A stretch of DNA of 64,000 nt from CAIYUC01 sp963682005 (GTDB taxonomy: Bacteria; Bacteroidota; Bacteroidia; Bacteroidales; FEN-979): NCBI GenBank assembly GCA_963682005.1, contig OY820914.1, positions 3,348,001-3,412,000 on the forward strand, read 5' to 3'. A program made the translations under genes and the position numbers. The notes beneath the pieces are model-generated. The model ran no database searches. It had not been told where the DNA came from and worked only from the letters and a program-made list of their open reading frames with translations. Of the stretch, positions 32,034 to 41,539 are shown one piece after another. How positions within the stretch are numbered: position 1 is the stretch's first letter; every line of letters begins with the position of its first letter.

Positions 32034-35000
32034 CATCAGACTCAGCAGTCAGTGGAGGGAACGTGACCAGTGACGGAGGTTCTCCTGTGATTGCCAGGAG
32101 GACATGTTGGAGCACATCCTCAAACCCAACGACCTTAAATGAAACAACGAGTGATGGTACAGGGACAGGAGAATTTTCAAGCAATTTGACAGGTTTGACT
32201 CAAAGTACACAATACTTTGCCAGGGCATATGCTACAAACAGTGTTGGAACCTCCTATGGGAATCAGGTTTCATTTAACTCACTAGCGAATCTGCCTTCAG
32301 TAATAACCGCTGTGATCTCTGATATCACTGAAACAAGTGCCACAACTGGGGGGAATATAACCGGTGATGGCGGTGCACCTGTTTCCGGCAAAGGTGTTTG
32401 CTGGAGTATTTCCCCGAACCCAACCCTATCTGACAATCATACAAGCGATGGTATCGGCTCAGCTTCTTTTATCAGCAGCATGACAGGGCTGACATCCAAT
32501 ACACTTTATCACGTGAGGGCTTATGCAACAAATATCATCGGCACGTCCTATGGCAATGAACTTACGTTTACCACAATTACACTGGGAACGGTTATAACTG
32601 CGCCAGTCTCCAATATCCAGCAGACAACCTGTACAGGAGGCGGAGAAGTAACCGGTGACGGGGGCTCTCCGGTCACGGCACGGGGTGTATGCTGGAGTAT
32701 CTCCCCGGGACCAACCATTGCGGATAGCAAGACAACTGACGGGAGTGGAATGGGAGAATTTGAAAGCGAAATATCGGGCCTTACCGGGAATACACTATTT
32801 TATTTGAAAGCATATGCTACAAACGGAGCAGGAACTACCTACGGGGAGCAAATTACATTCACAACAGCTCCCGTAATGCCGCAAGTTTCGACATTGCCTG
32901 TGACAAACATTACGCTCACCTCCGCAACTGCAGGAGGAAATGTAACCGGTGACGGAGGTGCAGCCGTAACTTCAAGGGGCGTCTGCTGGAGTTTAAACCC
33001 GGAACCCGGCTTGACGGATAGCATAATATCCGGTGGAACGGGAACAGGCATTTTTGCATGCAGTATGACCGATCTTACCGAGAATACTACCTATCACTTA
33101 AGAGCATTTGCAACAAATAGTATTGGTACCTCATTTGGAGACGACATATCTTTTACAACCATAACCTTGGCTACAGTCTCAACGGCAGCAATCACCAATA
33201 TCACTCAATCTACAGCAACAGGCGGAGGGAATGTAACTGATGACGGGCGAAGCCCGGTAACTGCAAGAGGAATATGCTGGGGTTCATCCTCAAATCCGAC
33301 AATCTCGAACAATAAAACCATAGACGGGAACGGGATGGGAAATTTTACAAGTAACCTGACCGGACTTACCGGGAATAACCTGTATTATGTTAGAACCTAC
33401 GCAACAAACAGTGTCGGTACCGCCTATGGTAACGAGGTAACCTTCACATCTTCGCCGGTATTACCGACAATTGAAACGTCAAACCCTTCCAATATCACTA
33501 CCACGACTATTACCACCGGAGGTAATATAACATCCGGCGGGGGAACAACAGTCACATTCCGGGGGGTATGCTGGGGTACAAGTGCGAATCCCTCCTTATC
33601 AAATAACTATACGAACGATGGAAGCGGCACCGGGACTTTTGTCAGCAGTCTTACCAGTCTTACGTCAAACACGATTTATCATGTGAGGGCTTACGCTGTA
33701 AATAATGTAGGAACAGCTTATGGCAGTGACCTGGCCTTACCAACTCTTCCTGTAGTTTCGACAACCGTAATTACCAGTATTGCACAAACAACTGCCAACA
33801 GTGGAGGAACAATAACCGTGGGTGGGGGAGCAACGATAACCGCACGAGGTGTATGCTGGAACACCACCGGAACCCCTACAATTACCGATAGCCACACATC
33901 CAATGGAACCGGGACAGGATCATTTACAAGTAATATTACCGGACTTACTGGAAATACTTTGTATTATGCAAGAGCATATGCAACCAATAGTTCCGGAACA
34001 TCTTACGGGCTTCAGGGGTCATTTACAACCTCACCCGTGCTCGCAACTATTTCCACAACTGTCGTAACCTACATTACGTTAACCACGGCGATGAGTGGAG
34101 GAAATGTCATCAGTAACGGGGGTGGTAATGTGACTGCGAAAGGTGTGTGCTGGCATACCAGTCCAAACCCAACCGTATCTAACAACCACACAACAAATGG
34201 CTCTGGGAATGGTGCATTTACCAGCTCTGTGTCAGGATTGACTGCAAACACTACATATTATCTGAAGTCCTATGCTACGAATAGTGCAGGAACCGCATAT
34301 GGTGATCAGATCATCTTCACTACCCTTTTGAATCCGATTCTGCCTGTTGTGGCAACGAATCCAATCACAAATGTGACTGCAACAGGTGCTTCAACCGGTG
34401 GAATTGTTTTATCTGACGGTGGTGCAACGGTTAATTTCCGGGGCATATGCTGGAGCCTGTCACCGAATCCCACAACAGCGGATAATAAAACTGTTAACGG
34501 GAACGGAACAGGAACATTTTATAGCTATCCATCGGGGCTTTCGGCCAATACAGCGTATTATTTTCGCGCCTATGCCATGAACAGTGTAGGTACTTCATAC
34601 GGCGATGAGTTAATAATAAATACAACGTTTTACATTGGGAACACTTATGCAGGTGGAATAATCTTTTACATAGAACCCACCTGGCAACATGGCCTGGTGG
34701 TTGCCGACACCAATTTTGGGCCTGCACAATGGGGTTGTAGTAATGTATTACTGGGAGTGACATCCACGGCCATAGGATCAGGACAAGCCAATACTGCCGC
34801 TATTACAGCCGCATGCACAACACCAGGTATACCTGCCCGTGTCTGTTATGATCTTGTCTTAAATGGCTACGATGATTGGTTTTTACCCTCAAGTGGCGAA
34901 CTTCAGGAAATGGCAAATCATTATTATCAAATTGGATATTTGCATAATAATCTCTATTGGAGTTCCTCAGAAGATGGAAATACTTATTATTTAGCATTTG

Positions 35001-35083
35001 GTTCCAGCGGGGGGCTTCTAGGAAGCGTTACCACCACATTTAAAAGTAATCCGGGTTATATTAGACCCGTGAGGTCGTTTTAA
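32000..35083 (+). CDS. Surface repeat protein, C-terminal part: nine fibronectin-like repeats and DUF1566 domain
   Basis: The frame is open from about 32000 and has a GTG at 32063, though its real beginning is the gene at 31467. It holds nine ~88-residue repeats of the form ITNIT-T-A-GGNVT-DGG-VTARGVCWS-PNPT ... DGTGTGxFTSxLTGLTxNTxYYVRAYATNSxGTxYG, a fibronectin-III-like extracellular module. The last ~150 residues (YAGGIIFYIE, GYDDWFLPSSGELQEM, YWSSSEDG, PGYIRPVRSF) are a DUF1566 domain, often a fibre tip. No T9SS sorting domain is seen. An adhesin-like surface role is inferred. Confidence 0.82.
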   Translation, partial: PTVSTDGISGITSDSAVSGGNVTSDGGSPVIARRTCWSTSSNPTTLNETTSDGTGTGEFSSNLTGLTQSTQYFARAYATNSVGTSYGNQVSFNSLANLPSVITAVISDITETSATTGGNITGDGGAPVSGKGVCWSISPNPTLSDNHTSDGIGSASFISSMTGLTSNTLYHVRAYATNIIGTSYGNELTFTTITLGTVITAPVSNIQQTTCTGGGEVTGDGGSPVTARGVCWSISPGPTIADSKTTDGSGMGEFESEISGLTGNTLFYLKAYATNGAGTTYGEQITFTTAPVMPQVSTLPVTNITLTSATAGGNVTGDGGAAVTSRGVCWSLNPEPGLTDSIISGGTGTGIFACSMTDLTENTTYHLRAFATNSIGTSFGDDISFTTITLATVSTAAITNITQSTATGGGNVTDDGRSPVTARGICWGSSSNPTISNNKTIDGNGMGNFTSNLTGLTGNNLYYVRTYATNSVGTAYGNEVTFTSSPVLPTIETSNPSNITTTTITTGGNITSGGGTTVTFRGVCWGTSANPSLSNNYTNDGSGTGTFVSSLTSLTSNTIYHVRAYAVNNVGTAYGSDLALPTLPVVSTTVITSIAQTTANSGGTITVGGGATITARGVCWNTTGTPTITDSHTSNGTGTGSFTSNITGLTGNTLYYARAYATNSSGTSYGLQGSFTTSPVLATISTTVVTYITLTTAMSGGNVISNGGGNVTAKGVCWHTSPNPTVSNNHTTNGSGNGAFTSSVSGLTANTTYYLKSYATNSAGTAYGDQIIFTTLLNPILPVVATNPITNVTATGASTGGIVLSDGGATVNFRGICWSLSPNPTTADNKTVNGNGTGTFYSYPSGLSANTAYYFRAYAMNSVGTSYGDELIINTTFYIGNTYAGGIIFYIEPTWQHGLVVADTNFGPAQWGCSNVLLGVTSTAIGSGQANTAAITAACTTPGIPARVCYDLVLNGYDDWFLPSSGELQEMANHYYQIGYLHNNLYWSSSEDGNTYYLAFGSSGGLLGSVTTTFKSNPGYIRPVRSF

Positions 35084-35358
35084 TTGCAGGAGATTTAAAA
35101 GAATCCTGATTTAATTATCTCAATGCATTCCTTTGCAGAGGTAGCAGAAAGGAAAAGGAAATGGTTAATTTATCAATTATAAAGGAAATTATTCAGTGGA
35201 CTAAGATTGTATTCCTGCGAAATTATCTAATCTGTAACCGTAGTATTTATTTGAACTTGGTCTTCACAGTCCTGAGCATCATCAATCTGAGCATTGAAAC
35301 GGTGGAGATTGTGGAAGCATTGCCGAACCTGAAGTTTGAATAAGACAACTATTTTTCT

Positions 35359-35366
35359 TACATTTG
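35359..35366 (+). promoter_or_regulatory. TACATTTG box next to a start codon
   Basis: It matches TAnnTTTG but lies only 4 bp before ATG 35371. If used, the transcript would be leaderless or the true start lies farther in. Confidence 0.35.
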
Positions 35367-35370
35367 CTAT

Positions 35371-35688
35371 ATGAACAACCAACAAGAAATAGTTTTAGCC
35401 AGGATAAAGAAACAGGTTAAAGAGATTGACCCTTTGGCCGATATTATCCTTTATGGTTCAAGAGCAAGAGGAGATTCCCGGCCAGATTCTGATTGGGACA
35501 TCCTGATCCTCGTAAACTCCATTGCTGACATAGAGACGGAAAAAATATTCAGACATAAATTATTTGACGTTGAACTTGATCTCGGAGAAGCAGTTTCCAC
35601 CTATGTTTACAACAAGCAGGAATGGAATTCAAAATATTGGATGACACCATTGTTCAAAAATATTTCAAACGAAGGTATTGTTATCTGA
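35371..35688 (+). CDS. MNT-type nucleotidyltransferase (antitoxin-like)
   Basis: The protein has 105 residues. The signature IILYGSRARGDSRPDSDWDILIL contains the GSxARG and DxD elements of minimal nucleotidyltransferases. Such proteins pair with HEPN proteins; in the known MNT/HEPN systems the MNT protein AMPylates and silences the HEPN RNase. The gene overlaps a HEPN remnant at its 3' end, the expected order for this module. Confidence 0.88.
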   Translation: MNNQQEIVLARIKKQVKEIDPLADIILYGSRARGDSRPDSDWDILILVNSIADIETEKIFRHKLFDVELDLGEAVSTYVYNKQEWNSKYWMTPLFKNISNEGIVI

Positions 35689-35926
35689 AGATGGTAATTT
35701 TATAATTAGTCATACCCATACAGGGGTAAAAACACAACTCGCCCTTCTGTTTATAAAAACAGGAAAGCTTGACAAATCCTTTGGATTACTATATTCTGAC
35801 CTTTTTGACTACAGGCATAAAGGAGACTACGGTGACTTTTTTGACTTTGATGAGAAAACCGTAGTTTTTCTAATTCCACAGGTTGAGCAATTTATCCTGG
35901 CTATTGAAGATTTATTAGCAAGTTGA
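35678..35926 (+). pseudogene. Truncated HEPN (UPF0332-type) protein
   Basis: Only the C-terminal half of the family is left: HTGVKTQLALLFIKTGKLDKS, LLYSDLFDYRHKGDYGDFFDF and VEQFILAIEDLL. The first half, which should carry the AYYAMFHAA-type helix, is missing, and no ATG is available; the frame starts with TTG inside the MNT gene. The toxin-like partner of this module is therefore broken. Confidence 0.75.
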
Positions 35927-36078
35927 TGGATTAGAAGAGTTATCAGATAACCACCCACAAAGAAAGCGGAATCAGAAACGACCCGAATGATTGGGTAGAG
36001 TATTGCGATGAACCCAATTTAATGCTACTTTTGACCTTTAACTTTTAACTCTTCACTTTACGCTATTCACTTTGAACC

Positions 36079-36561
36079 ATGCAACCAGATTATGAAATCA
36101 TTATAGGCCGTGGAATCGGAACCATTCTTTTTGGCGTGTCACGGGAATACCTTTCAGGTATTCTGGGGGAGCCGGATGAGGTAGATAATTCCGAGGATGA
36201 AAAGAAGTTTGAATGGGAACGGTATAATTACGATTCGATCAATTGTTCGTTCTCCTTTGACCCTGGACATGAAGACAGGCTGGTCGAGATTTCGGTTGAG
36301 AACGGGTATTTCCATATCAGACATAAAATCCGGGTGGGTGTCAGCAAAGCGGAATTGCTTAAGGCAGCAGCAGAACTGGATTTCGGCGAACCGGTCGTTG
36401 AAGATGCAAGTGATGAAGAATTCCGGGACCGTGAAACGATTTCTTATGCGTCAAACGGTTTGAGTTTTTTGCTTGACGGCGGGATCATTACAATTATCCG
36501 GTTTTCGCCACTGATCAGCAAGGAAGGAAAAATAATCTGGCCGGAGCTGGAAAATATATGA
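36079..36561 (+). CDS. Hypothetical cytosolic protein
   Basis: The protein has 160 residues, acidic, without signal peptide. A repeated theme appears twice: IGTILFGVSREYLSGILGEP near the start and IRVGVSKAELLKAAAEL in the middle, each an Ile-x-x-Gly-x-Ser-Lys/Arg-x-x-Leu helix start like those in BamE-fold duplicated domains. I do not recognise the family. It is preceded by short TTTAACTTTTAACTCTTCAC spacer words. Confidence 0.7.
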   Translation: MQPDYEIIIGRGIGTILFGVSREYLSGILGEPDEVDNSEDEKKFEWERYNYDSINCSFSFDPGHEDRLVEISVENGYFHIRHKIRVGVSKAELLKAAAELDFGEPVVEDASDEEFRDRETISYASNGLSFLLDGGIITIIRFSPLISKEGKIIWPELENI

Positions 36562-36886
36562 TACGGTCGATTATGATGAACGACACGCATCGGATAAGGT
36601 ATTCCACCCTTTCAGGGCTGGATAGTATTTCGTTTGCTATACCCACAGGGCTTCACCCTGTGTTGACAACTTCCGCCCTTTCAGGGCTAAAGGAAGTTTC
36701 CATTGGCAGAGTTGAATCAGATTACATTTTCAACCCCTAAACCAATCTGATGAATCCATTGATGTATTTCATTATGGCATTGTTCAAAATTTTTTTCTTC
36801 CATTGAATATCCATATCAGGAATTTAGTTAACTTTCGTAGAAATTTGTCAGACATCTGGTATTGCTGCCGTTAATAAATGACCGTT
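36562..36886. other. Spacer with a CCCTTTCAGGGCT palindromic repeat
   Basis: CCCTTTCAGGGCT occurs at 36607-36619 and 36676-36688. Between them CACAGGG-CTTCA-CCCTGTG (36644-36662) forms a hairpin. This is a dispersed Bacteroidota-type palindromic element, not a gene. The right 190 bp is AT-rich and precedes the next operon. Confidence 0.65.
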
Positions 36887-37369
36887 ATGAAACCAATCAT
36901 CCGGATATTATTGCTGCTTGTTCTTCTCCTGTCCTTTAATTCCGCCCGCACCCAGGAAGTCATTGCCTCCGGTTCGGGAAATGCTTCCGGTACCGATGGC
37001 TCGGTGACCTTTACCGTCGGTCAGACCGTTTACCAGACAAAACCGGGAACAACCGGAACAGTCAGCGAAGGTGTGCAACAACCTTGTGAGATTCTTTATT
37101 TCTACGGGATCGAAGATAATGGTATCACCCTTAAATATTCAGTCTCACCTAACCCTGCAGAATCTTTCATCAGGCTGCTGATCGAGGATCGCGATCCGGT
37201 ACATTTCAGTTGCCAGATCACCGACTTAAGAGGCGTAACAATCCTGGATCAGAAGATTTCAGGGAAAGAGACCATGATACCGTTGGAAAGCCTTCCGTCA
37301 GCTTCCTATTTTCTTAGAATTTCTGAAAATGACAAGCCCATTACAGTCTATAAAATCATAAAAAAATAG
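36887..37369 (+). CDS. Small T9SS-sorted surface protein
   Basis: The protein has 160 residues from ATG 36887 (ATG 36878 is three codons earlier). A signal peptide is followed by EVIASGSGNASGTDGSVTFT and TVSEGVQQPCEI, a short beta domain common in Bacteroidota secretome clusters. The C-terminal 80 residues (YSVSPNPAESFIRLL ... LPSASYFLRIS ... KIIKK) are a T9SS type A sorting domain. It is first in a three-gene operon; the next ATG follows two bases after its stop. Confidence 0.85.
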   Translation: MKPIIRILLLLVLLLSFNSARTQEVIASGSGNASGTDGSVTFTVGQTVYQTKPGTTGTVSEGVQQPCEILYFYGIEDNGITLKYSVSPNPAESFIRLLIEDRDPVHFSCQITDLRGVTILDQKISGKETMIPLESLPSASYFLRISENDKPITVYKIIKK

Positions 37370-37371
37370 GT

Positions 37372-38544
37372 ATGAAAAAGATCTCCCTCTTAATTACCTC
37401 ATTCTTTATTACTTCATTCCTCATTACATCATTATTTACGTCTCTGAGCTCTCTTGCACAATCTCCGCAGAAGCTCAGCTACCAGGCCATTATTCGTGAT
37501 GCTGCCGGGAAGCTTATGCAGAACAGCCCGGTCGGTGTCAGGCTGAGCATTATCCAGTTCTCTGCGGGAGGAACAGTTATTTATACCGAGCATCATGATG
37601 CCACGACAAATGTCAACGGGCTGGTAACCCTGGAGATCGGGGCGGGTGTGACCGGTGGGAATTTCTCTTCGATCGACTGGTCAAACGGTCCCTATTTTCT
37701 GAAAACCGAGACCGATCCGACTGGCGGGACCAATTATACGATTGTCGGTGTCAGCCAGTTGCTCAGCGTTCCGTATGCATTGTATTCGGAAAAAGCCGGG
37801 AATGGGTTCAGCGGCGATTACAATGATCTATATAACAAGCCGGTTACAGATGGTTCGGAAACCAGGATCCAGGCAGGCGTGAATGTGTCGGTTACCGGCT
37901 CAGGGACGATCCCGAACCCGTATGTGATCAATGCTTCTTCCGGCGGAAATACTGCAAATACGATCATTCTGACCTCTTCACAGGTATGGACCGTTCCATC
38001 GAATGTAACTAAGATCAAGGTCGAGATATGGGGAGCTGCCGGAGGCGGGGGAGGCGCAGGAGCCTATTCCTATTCCGCAAACCTCAACCAGGGAGGGTAT
38101 GGCGGCAGTGGAGGTTATTCCACACAGGAAATGAATGTAGTCCCCGATGATGCCTATAATGTAGTCATCGGTGCAGGAGGTAATGCAGGGATGAATGCCG
38201 TTTGGTCAGGTTGGAACTGGTCCGGGGATACAGATGGCGGGAACGGAGGGGATTCCTGGTTCAATACAATGAAAGCGGCCGGAGGGACAGGAGGGAAGCG
38301 AGGCAGTTTTGCCAGTTCTACGGTTCATGGAAATGCCGGATCGGATAACATAGGTGCCATAACCGCTTATTCAGGTATTCCGCAGAATAACATACTCGAT
38401 GTCTGGCAGGGATTGCTCAGATCTTACCTTGGTGACAGGGTACTTACCTCAAAACCGGGAAAAGGAGGGATCCTCACTACCTATTCCCCTGCCGTCAGTC
38501 CTACTTCGGGAGAAAACGGTTGCGCCGTTATCACCCTGTGGTAA
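37372..38544 (+). CDS. Secreted glycine-rich surface protein
   Basis: The protein has 390 residues. The signal peptide is unusually long and contains a SFFITSFLITSLFTSL repeat. The N-terminal domain (SPQKLSYQAIIRD ... LLSVPYALYSEKA) is the same family as the start of the gene at 31467. A linker follows, then a glycine-rich domain (VWTVPSNVTKIKVEIWGAAG ... GGGAGAYSYS ... GGTGGKRG) as seen in tail-fibre tips and glycan-binding surface proteins. No sorting domain is evident. It is in an operon with flanking genes (gaps of 2 and 3 bp). Confidence 0.8.
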   Translation: MKKISLLITSFFITSFLITSLFTSLSSLAQSPQKLSYQAIIRDAAGKLMQNSPVGVRLSIIQFSAGGTVIYTEHHDATTNVNGLVTLEIGAGVTGGNFSSIDWSNGPYFLKTETDPTGGTNYTIVGVSQLLSVPYALYSEKAGNGFSGDYNDLYNKPVTDGSETRIQAGVNVSVTGSGTIPNPYVINASSGGNTANTIILTSSQVWTVPSNVTKIKVEIWGAAGGGGGAGAYSYSANLNQGGYGGSGGYSTQEMNVVPDDAYNVVIGAGGNAGMNAVWSGWNWSGDTDGGNGGDSWFNTMKAAGGTGGKRGSFASSTVHGNAGSDNIGAITAYSGIPQNNILDVWQGLLRSYLGDRVLTSKPGKGGILTTYSPAVSPTSGENGCAVITLW

Positions 38545-38547
38545 ACG

Positions 38548-40533
38548 ATGAAGCTGGTACCATTCTTCAACTTGTCGGATGAAAGACATTCCGGACGCAG
38601 GACAACTGTTTTCCTGCTGATTTTTCCAACCCTTCTTCTTTGTATCGGCCTGACCCTGAAATCGTGGGTCATTATCGACATGTCCCTGCTCCCGCGTTTC
38701 CTTTTTGTGGATTTGCTAATCCTTGTTTTTACAATCATCAGGTTCAGAAAAGTAAAAGATCATTCGTTTACCTTCTTTGACCTTGCATTTATCCTGTTTA
38801 TCGCCTGGAACCTGATCAGTTCTTCCTGGGCTACATGTGCATCGGAAGCCCTGATGCAATCATCACTGTTGTTCCTTTCCTATGCAATCTACCTGACAAT
38901 ATCTTCCTGTATCAGAACGGATGCCCGGTTTGAAACGGTTTTCACCCGGATACTGATGGTCGTACTCCTTTATTCCTTTATCCTTGCATTCATCACCATC
39001 AATTCCCTGGATCATTACAACCCATACAGGATCATTTCGGTCTCCGCGAACAACAATCTCTACTCCGGATTCCTGCTGATCTGCCTTCCGTTTGCATTTT
39101 CCGGCTATGCCCGGGAAAGTAAATTCTGGAAATATCTTTCCCTCCTGGTCGCTGTACTTTCGATTTTCTTTATCATCATTGTGCAGAGCCGGGCCGTTTA
39201 CCTGGGATTATTTGTATCTCTGGTCATTTCAACGATCCTTGTTTTTGCCAGGTATCCTCATGTCCTGACAAAGAAGAACATCATAACCGGTCTTGCTGCG
39301 ATGATCCTGCTTGCGACAGGGGTAGGGATCTTTTATTCCTGCCTTGACAACACACGAAGAAATTACTTCCTCTCCAAGATCCCTGTTTGGGCATATTTCA
39401 GGTCGTATGATGATGTAAATTCAGAGAAAGCAGAACGGTATAAAAATACGACCGGGAAGCTTGAAAAGATGGCATCTTTTGATTTCTCTGAAGACTATTA
39501 TGAAAATGCGAACCTGCGGATCATCTTCTGGAAGAAGTCGTGGGGGCTGATAAAGTCGAATCCGGTTGCAGGGGTTGGTTCAGGCAACTGGAGGATCGCT
39601 GTCCCATCGGTGCCGGATCCTCCCAACCCCGATCATACATTCAAGAATTATACATACAGCTACCCGCACAATGAATGGATCGGGATCCTGGCCGAGCTTG
39701 GGATCATCGGGTTCATCCTCTCCCTGTTTATTTTCATTATACCCGTCGGTACTGTTTTCCGGAAAATTATTATGGATAAAGCGACGCCGGACATTTCGGT
39801 CCTATTCTATGTTTCATTCATTCTTGGGTTTTATGTTTTCGCTTCCTTTGATTTCCCGCTGAAGCGCATAGAGCATAATGTGATCCTGTTTTCCGCATTT
39901 GCCTTCCTGTTTTCCAGGGTGCCTTTGCGGAGAATCTCTTTTCACCGCGAAGACGCGAAGACGCAAAAAGGGATCAGAACGATGGCCATATCTCTGCGCC
40001 TTTGTGCCGCTGCGGTTAATAAAAACATAGCAACGGGCTTTTTTACGATTCTTCTTGGATTTTCTGCTTTTATTGCCACTGAACGTTTAAAGGGCGAGTA
40101 TTACACCCTGAAAATGTTCCGGGATGAAAGGGTGAACGACATGAATGTGATCCATTTATGTGGTGTTGCAGAGAATGCATTTTATCACCTTACTCCGAAC
40201 ACCTTGCCGTTAGCCTGGTTTGAAGGTGTGGCCTGGTTTCGGCTCGGGGAGACTGACCGGGCACTGAACGCTTACCGCAGGGCCCTTACCTGTACTCCTT
40301 ATGAGGTGCGTGTGCTGAACGATTATGCAGTTGCTTATTTCCAGATGAACAGGGTCGATGAGGCGAAATCCCTTATGCTTCGGGCATACCGTATTGACCC
40401 CTGGTTTGACGATCTCAAATTCAACCTGGCAGCAGTCTATTACTTTGCCAGTCGCAGGGACAGCGCCGTTTTCTATGTTAACAGCTGCAGGGAGTCGCAG
40501 AAAAAGAGGGATTACCTCCGGGAGTTGAAGTAA
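38548..40533 (+). CDS. O-antigen ligase-family membrane protein with TPR tail
   Basis: The protein has 661 residues with about ten membrane helices in the first 430. The large periplasmic loop and the PHNEWIGILAELGIIGFIL motif are typical of the Wzy_C/WaaL O-antigen ligase superfamily. The C-terminal ~150 residues are TPR-like (LAWFEGVAWFRLGETDRALN, VRVLNDYAVAYFQMN). Codons at 39941-40021 (FHREDAKTQKG ... SLRLCAAAVNKN) are a dispersed CGCGAAGACGCGAAGACGC / CTGCGCCTTTGTGCC spacer element read in frame. It probably transfers a polysaccharide to a lipid or protein acceptor; which one is unknown. Confidence 0.85.
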   Translation: MKLVPFFNLSDERHSGRRTTVFLLIFPTLLLCIGLTLKSWVIIDMSLLPRFLFVDLLILVFTIIRFRKVKDHSFTFFDLAFILFIAWNLISSSWATCASEALMQSSLLFLSYAIYLTISSCIRTDARFETVFTRILMVVLLYSFILAFITINSLDHYNPYRIISVSANNNLYSGFLLICLPFAFSGYARESKFWKYLSLLVAVLSIFFIIIVQSRAVYLGLFVSLVISTILVFARYPHVLTKKNIITGLAAMILLATGVGIFYSCLDNTRRNYFLSKIPVWAYFRSYDDVNSEKAERYKNTTGKLEKMASFDFSEDYYENANLRIIFWKKSWGLIKSNPVAGVGSGNWRIAVPSVPDPPNPDHTFKNYTYSYPHNEWIGILAELGIIGFILSLFIFIIPVGTVFRKIIMDKATPDISVLFYVSFILGFYVFASFDFPLKRIEHNVILFSAFAFLFSRVPLRRISFHREDAKTQKGIRTMAISLRLCAAAVNKNIATGFFTILLGFSAFIATERLKGEYYTLKMFRDERVNDMNVIHLCGVAENAFYHLTPNTLPLAWFEGVAWFRLGETDRALNAYRRALTCTPYEVRVLNDYAVAYFQMNRVDEAKSLMLRAYRIDPWFDDLKFNLAAVYYFASRRDSAVFYVNSCRESQKKRDYLRELK

Positions 40534-40588
40534 ATTGGTGCTGTTTAAATTTCCCATAAACAAAACAAAATGTAAAATCTAAAATAGC

Positions 40589-40621
40589 AAAATGGTAAAA
40601 CATAATCTATTTTACCATTTT
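40589..40621. terminator. Hairpin after the ligase operon
   Basis: AAAATGGTAAAA and TTTTACCATTTT form 12-bp perfect arms around a 9-nt loop, in AAAATCTAAAAT spacer words. It may serve as a terminator in either direction, or be only an inverted spacer word. Confidence 0.5.
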
Positions 40622-40731
40622 ACATCTTGCCATTTTGCATTTATAACGGCCATTCCTTTCCCCTGTTCGACCTTTCAATCGGTAAAATCTACCATATAAT
40701 CATTTCCCTGATTATTGTATCTTTATCAGAA

Positions 40732-40739
40732 TATTTTTG
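40732..40739 (+). promoter_or_regulatory. TATTTTTG -7 box before the LytTR gene
   Basis: It matches TAnnTTTG four bases before ATG 40744, with TTG at 40714-40716 at about the -33 distance. It implies a leaderless or very short leader transcript. Confidence 0.4.
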
Positions 40740-40743
40740 CTTT

Positions 40744-41538
40744 ATGAAAATCTATAGAGCGATTATTATTGATGATGAAAAGAATATCCGTGAAGCATTG
40801 ACGCTTCTCCTCAGAGAATATTGCCCGGAGATCAGTGTTGCAGGAACAGCAGGGTCAGCACGGGAGGGCAGGGAATTGCTGAGAAAGGAGAGCATCGATT
40901 TTATCTTTCTGGATATCTCCATGCCAGGTGAAGATGGATTCGCATTCCTGCGATCCATCCCAAGGGAAAATTTTGGGATCATTTTTGTGACTGCTTACCA
41001 GGAATATGCGCTGAAGGCCTTAAAGGCAAGCGCCATCGATTACCTCCTGAAACCCGTCAATGCGATGGAATTAAGAGAGTCGGTTACGAAAGCGATCCAG
41101 TATCATGAGCTCAGGCAAAGCAGGGTTGAAATCCAGAAAATATACAAGGAATCGCTGGAGAACCTGCATGAACAGATATATTCAGAGGAAAGGCCGATCA
41201 CCAAGATCACCGTGACAGAACAATTTGGATTCCGTATGGTGAATGTGAGCGAAATCATGTATCTGCAGGCCGACAGCAATTATACGATCATTCATCTTTC
41301 CGGATTGAACAAAATTGTTTCGACCCGGTCGATGGGCGATTATGAGAAGATCCTCAGCGCCCCGGGATTTTTCCGGATCCATAAATCTACGATCATAAAC
41401 ATGGATTTTTTGCAAGGCTTTTCAAGTTACGAAGGAAACTTTGCAAAACTGAGTGATGGCACCCAATTGAGCATCTCAAGGCGAAAAGTGACTGAGTTCC
41501 GAGATATTGTACGGCTTTTCTCGAAATCCCTGGAATGA
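40744..41538 (+). CDS. LytTR-family response regulator
   Basis: The protein has 264 residues from ATG 40744. The receiver domain (residues 1-125) has the acidic pair Asp10-Asp11, phospho-acceptor Asp57 in FIFLDISMPG, Thr in VTAYQEY and Lys in YLLKPVNA. The LytTR DNA-binding domain (~160-260) shows VNVSEIMYLQADSNYTIIHL and FFRIHKSTIINMDFL. It should be phosphorylated by the LytS-type kinase encoded directly downstream. The targets are unknown, but the surface protein genes on both sides are candidates. Confidence 0.93.
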   Translation: MKIYRAIIIDDEKNIREALTLLLREYCPEISVAGTAGSAREGRELLRKESIDFIFLDISMPGEDGFAFLRSIPRENFGIIFVTAYQEYALKALKASAIDYLLKPVNAMELRESVTKAIQYHELRQSRVEIQKIYKESLENLHEQIYSEERPITKITVTEQFGFRMVNVSEIMYLQADSNYTIIHLSGLNKIVSTRSMGDYEKILSAPGFFRIHKSTIINMDFLQGFSSYEGNFAKLSDGTQLSISRRKVTEFRDIVRLFSKSLE

Positions 41539-41539
41539 T

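Noticed and set aside
35161..35343. 60-residue plus-strand frame
   Set aside because: It has no recognisable motif, a poor upstream context and no neighbours that support it; it could be a relic but cannot be called.
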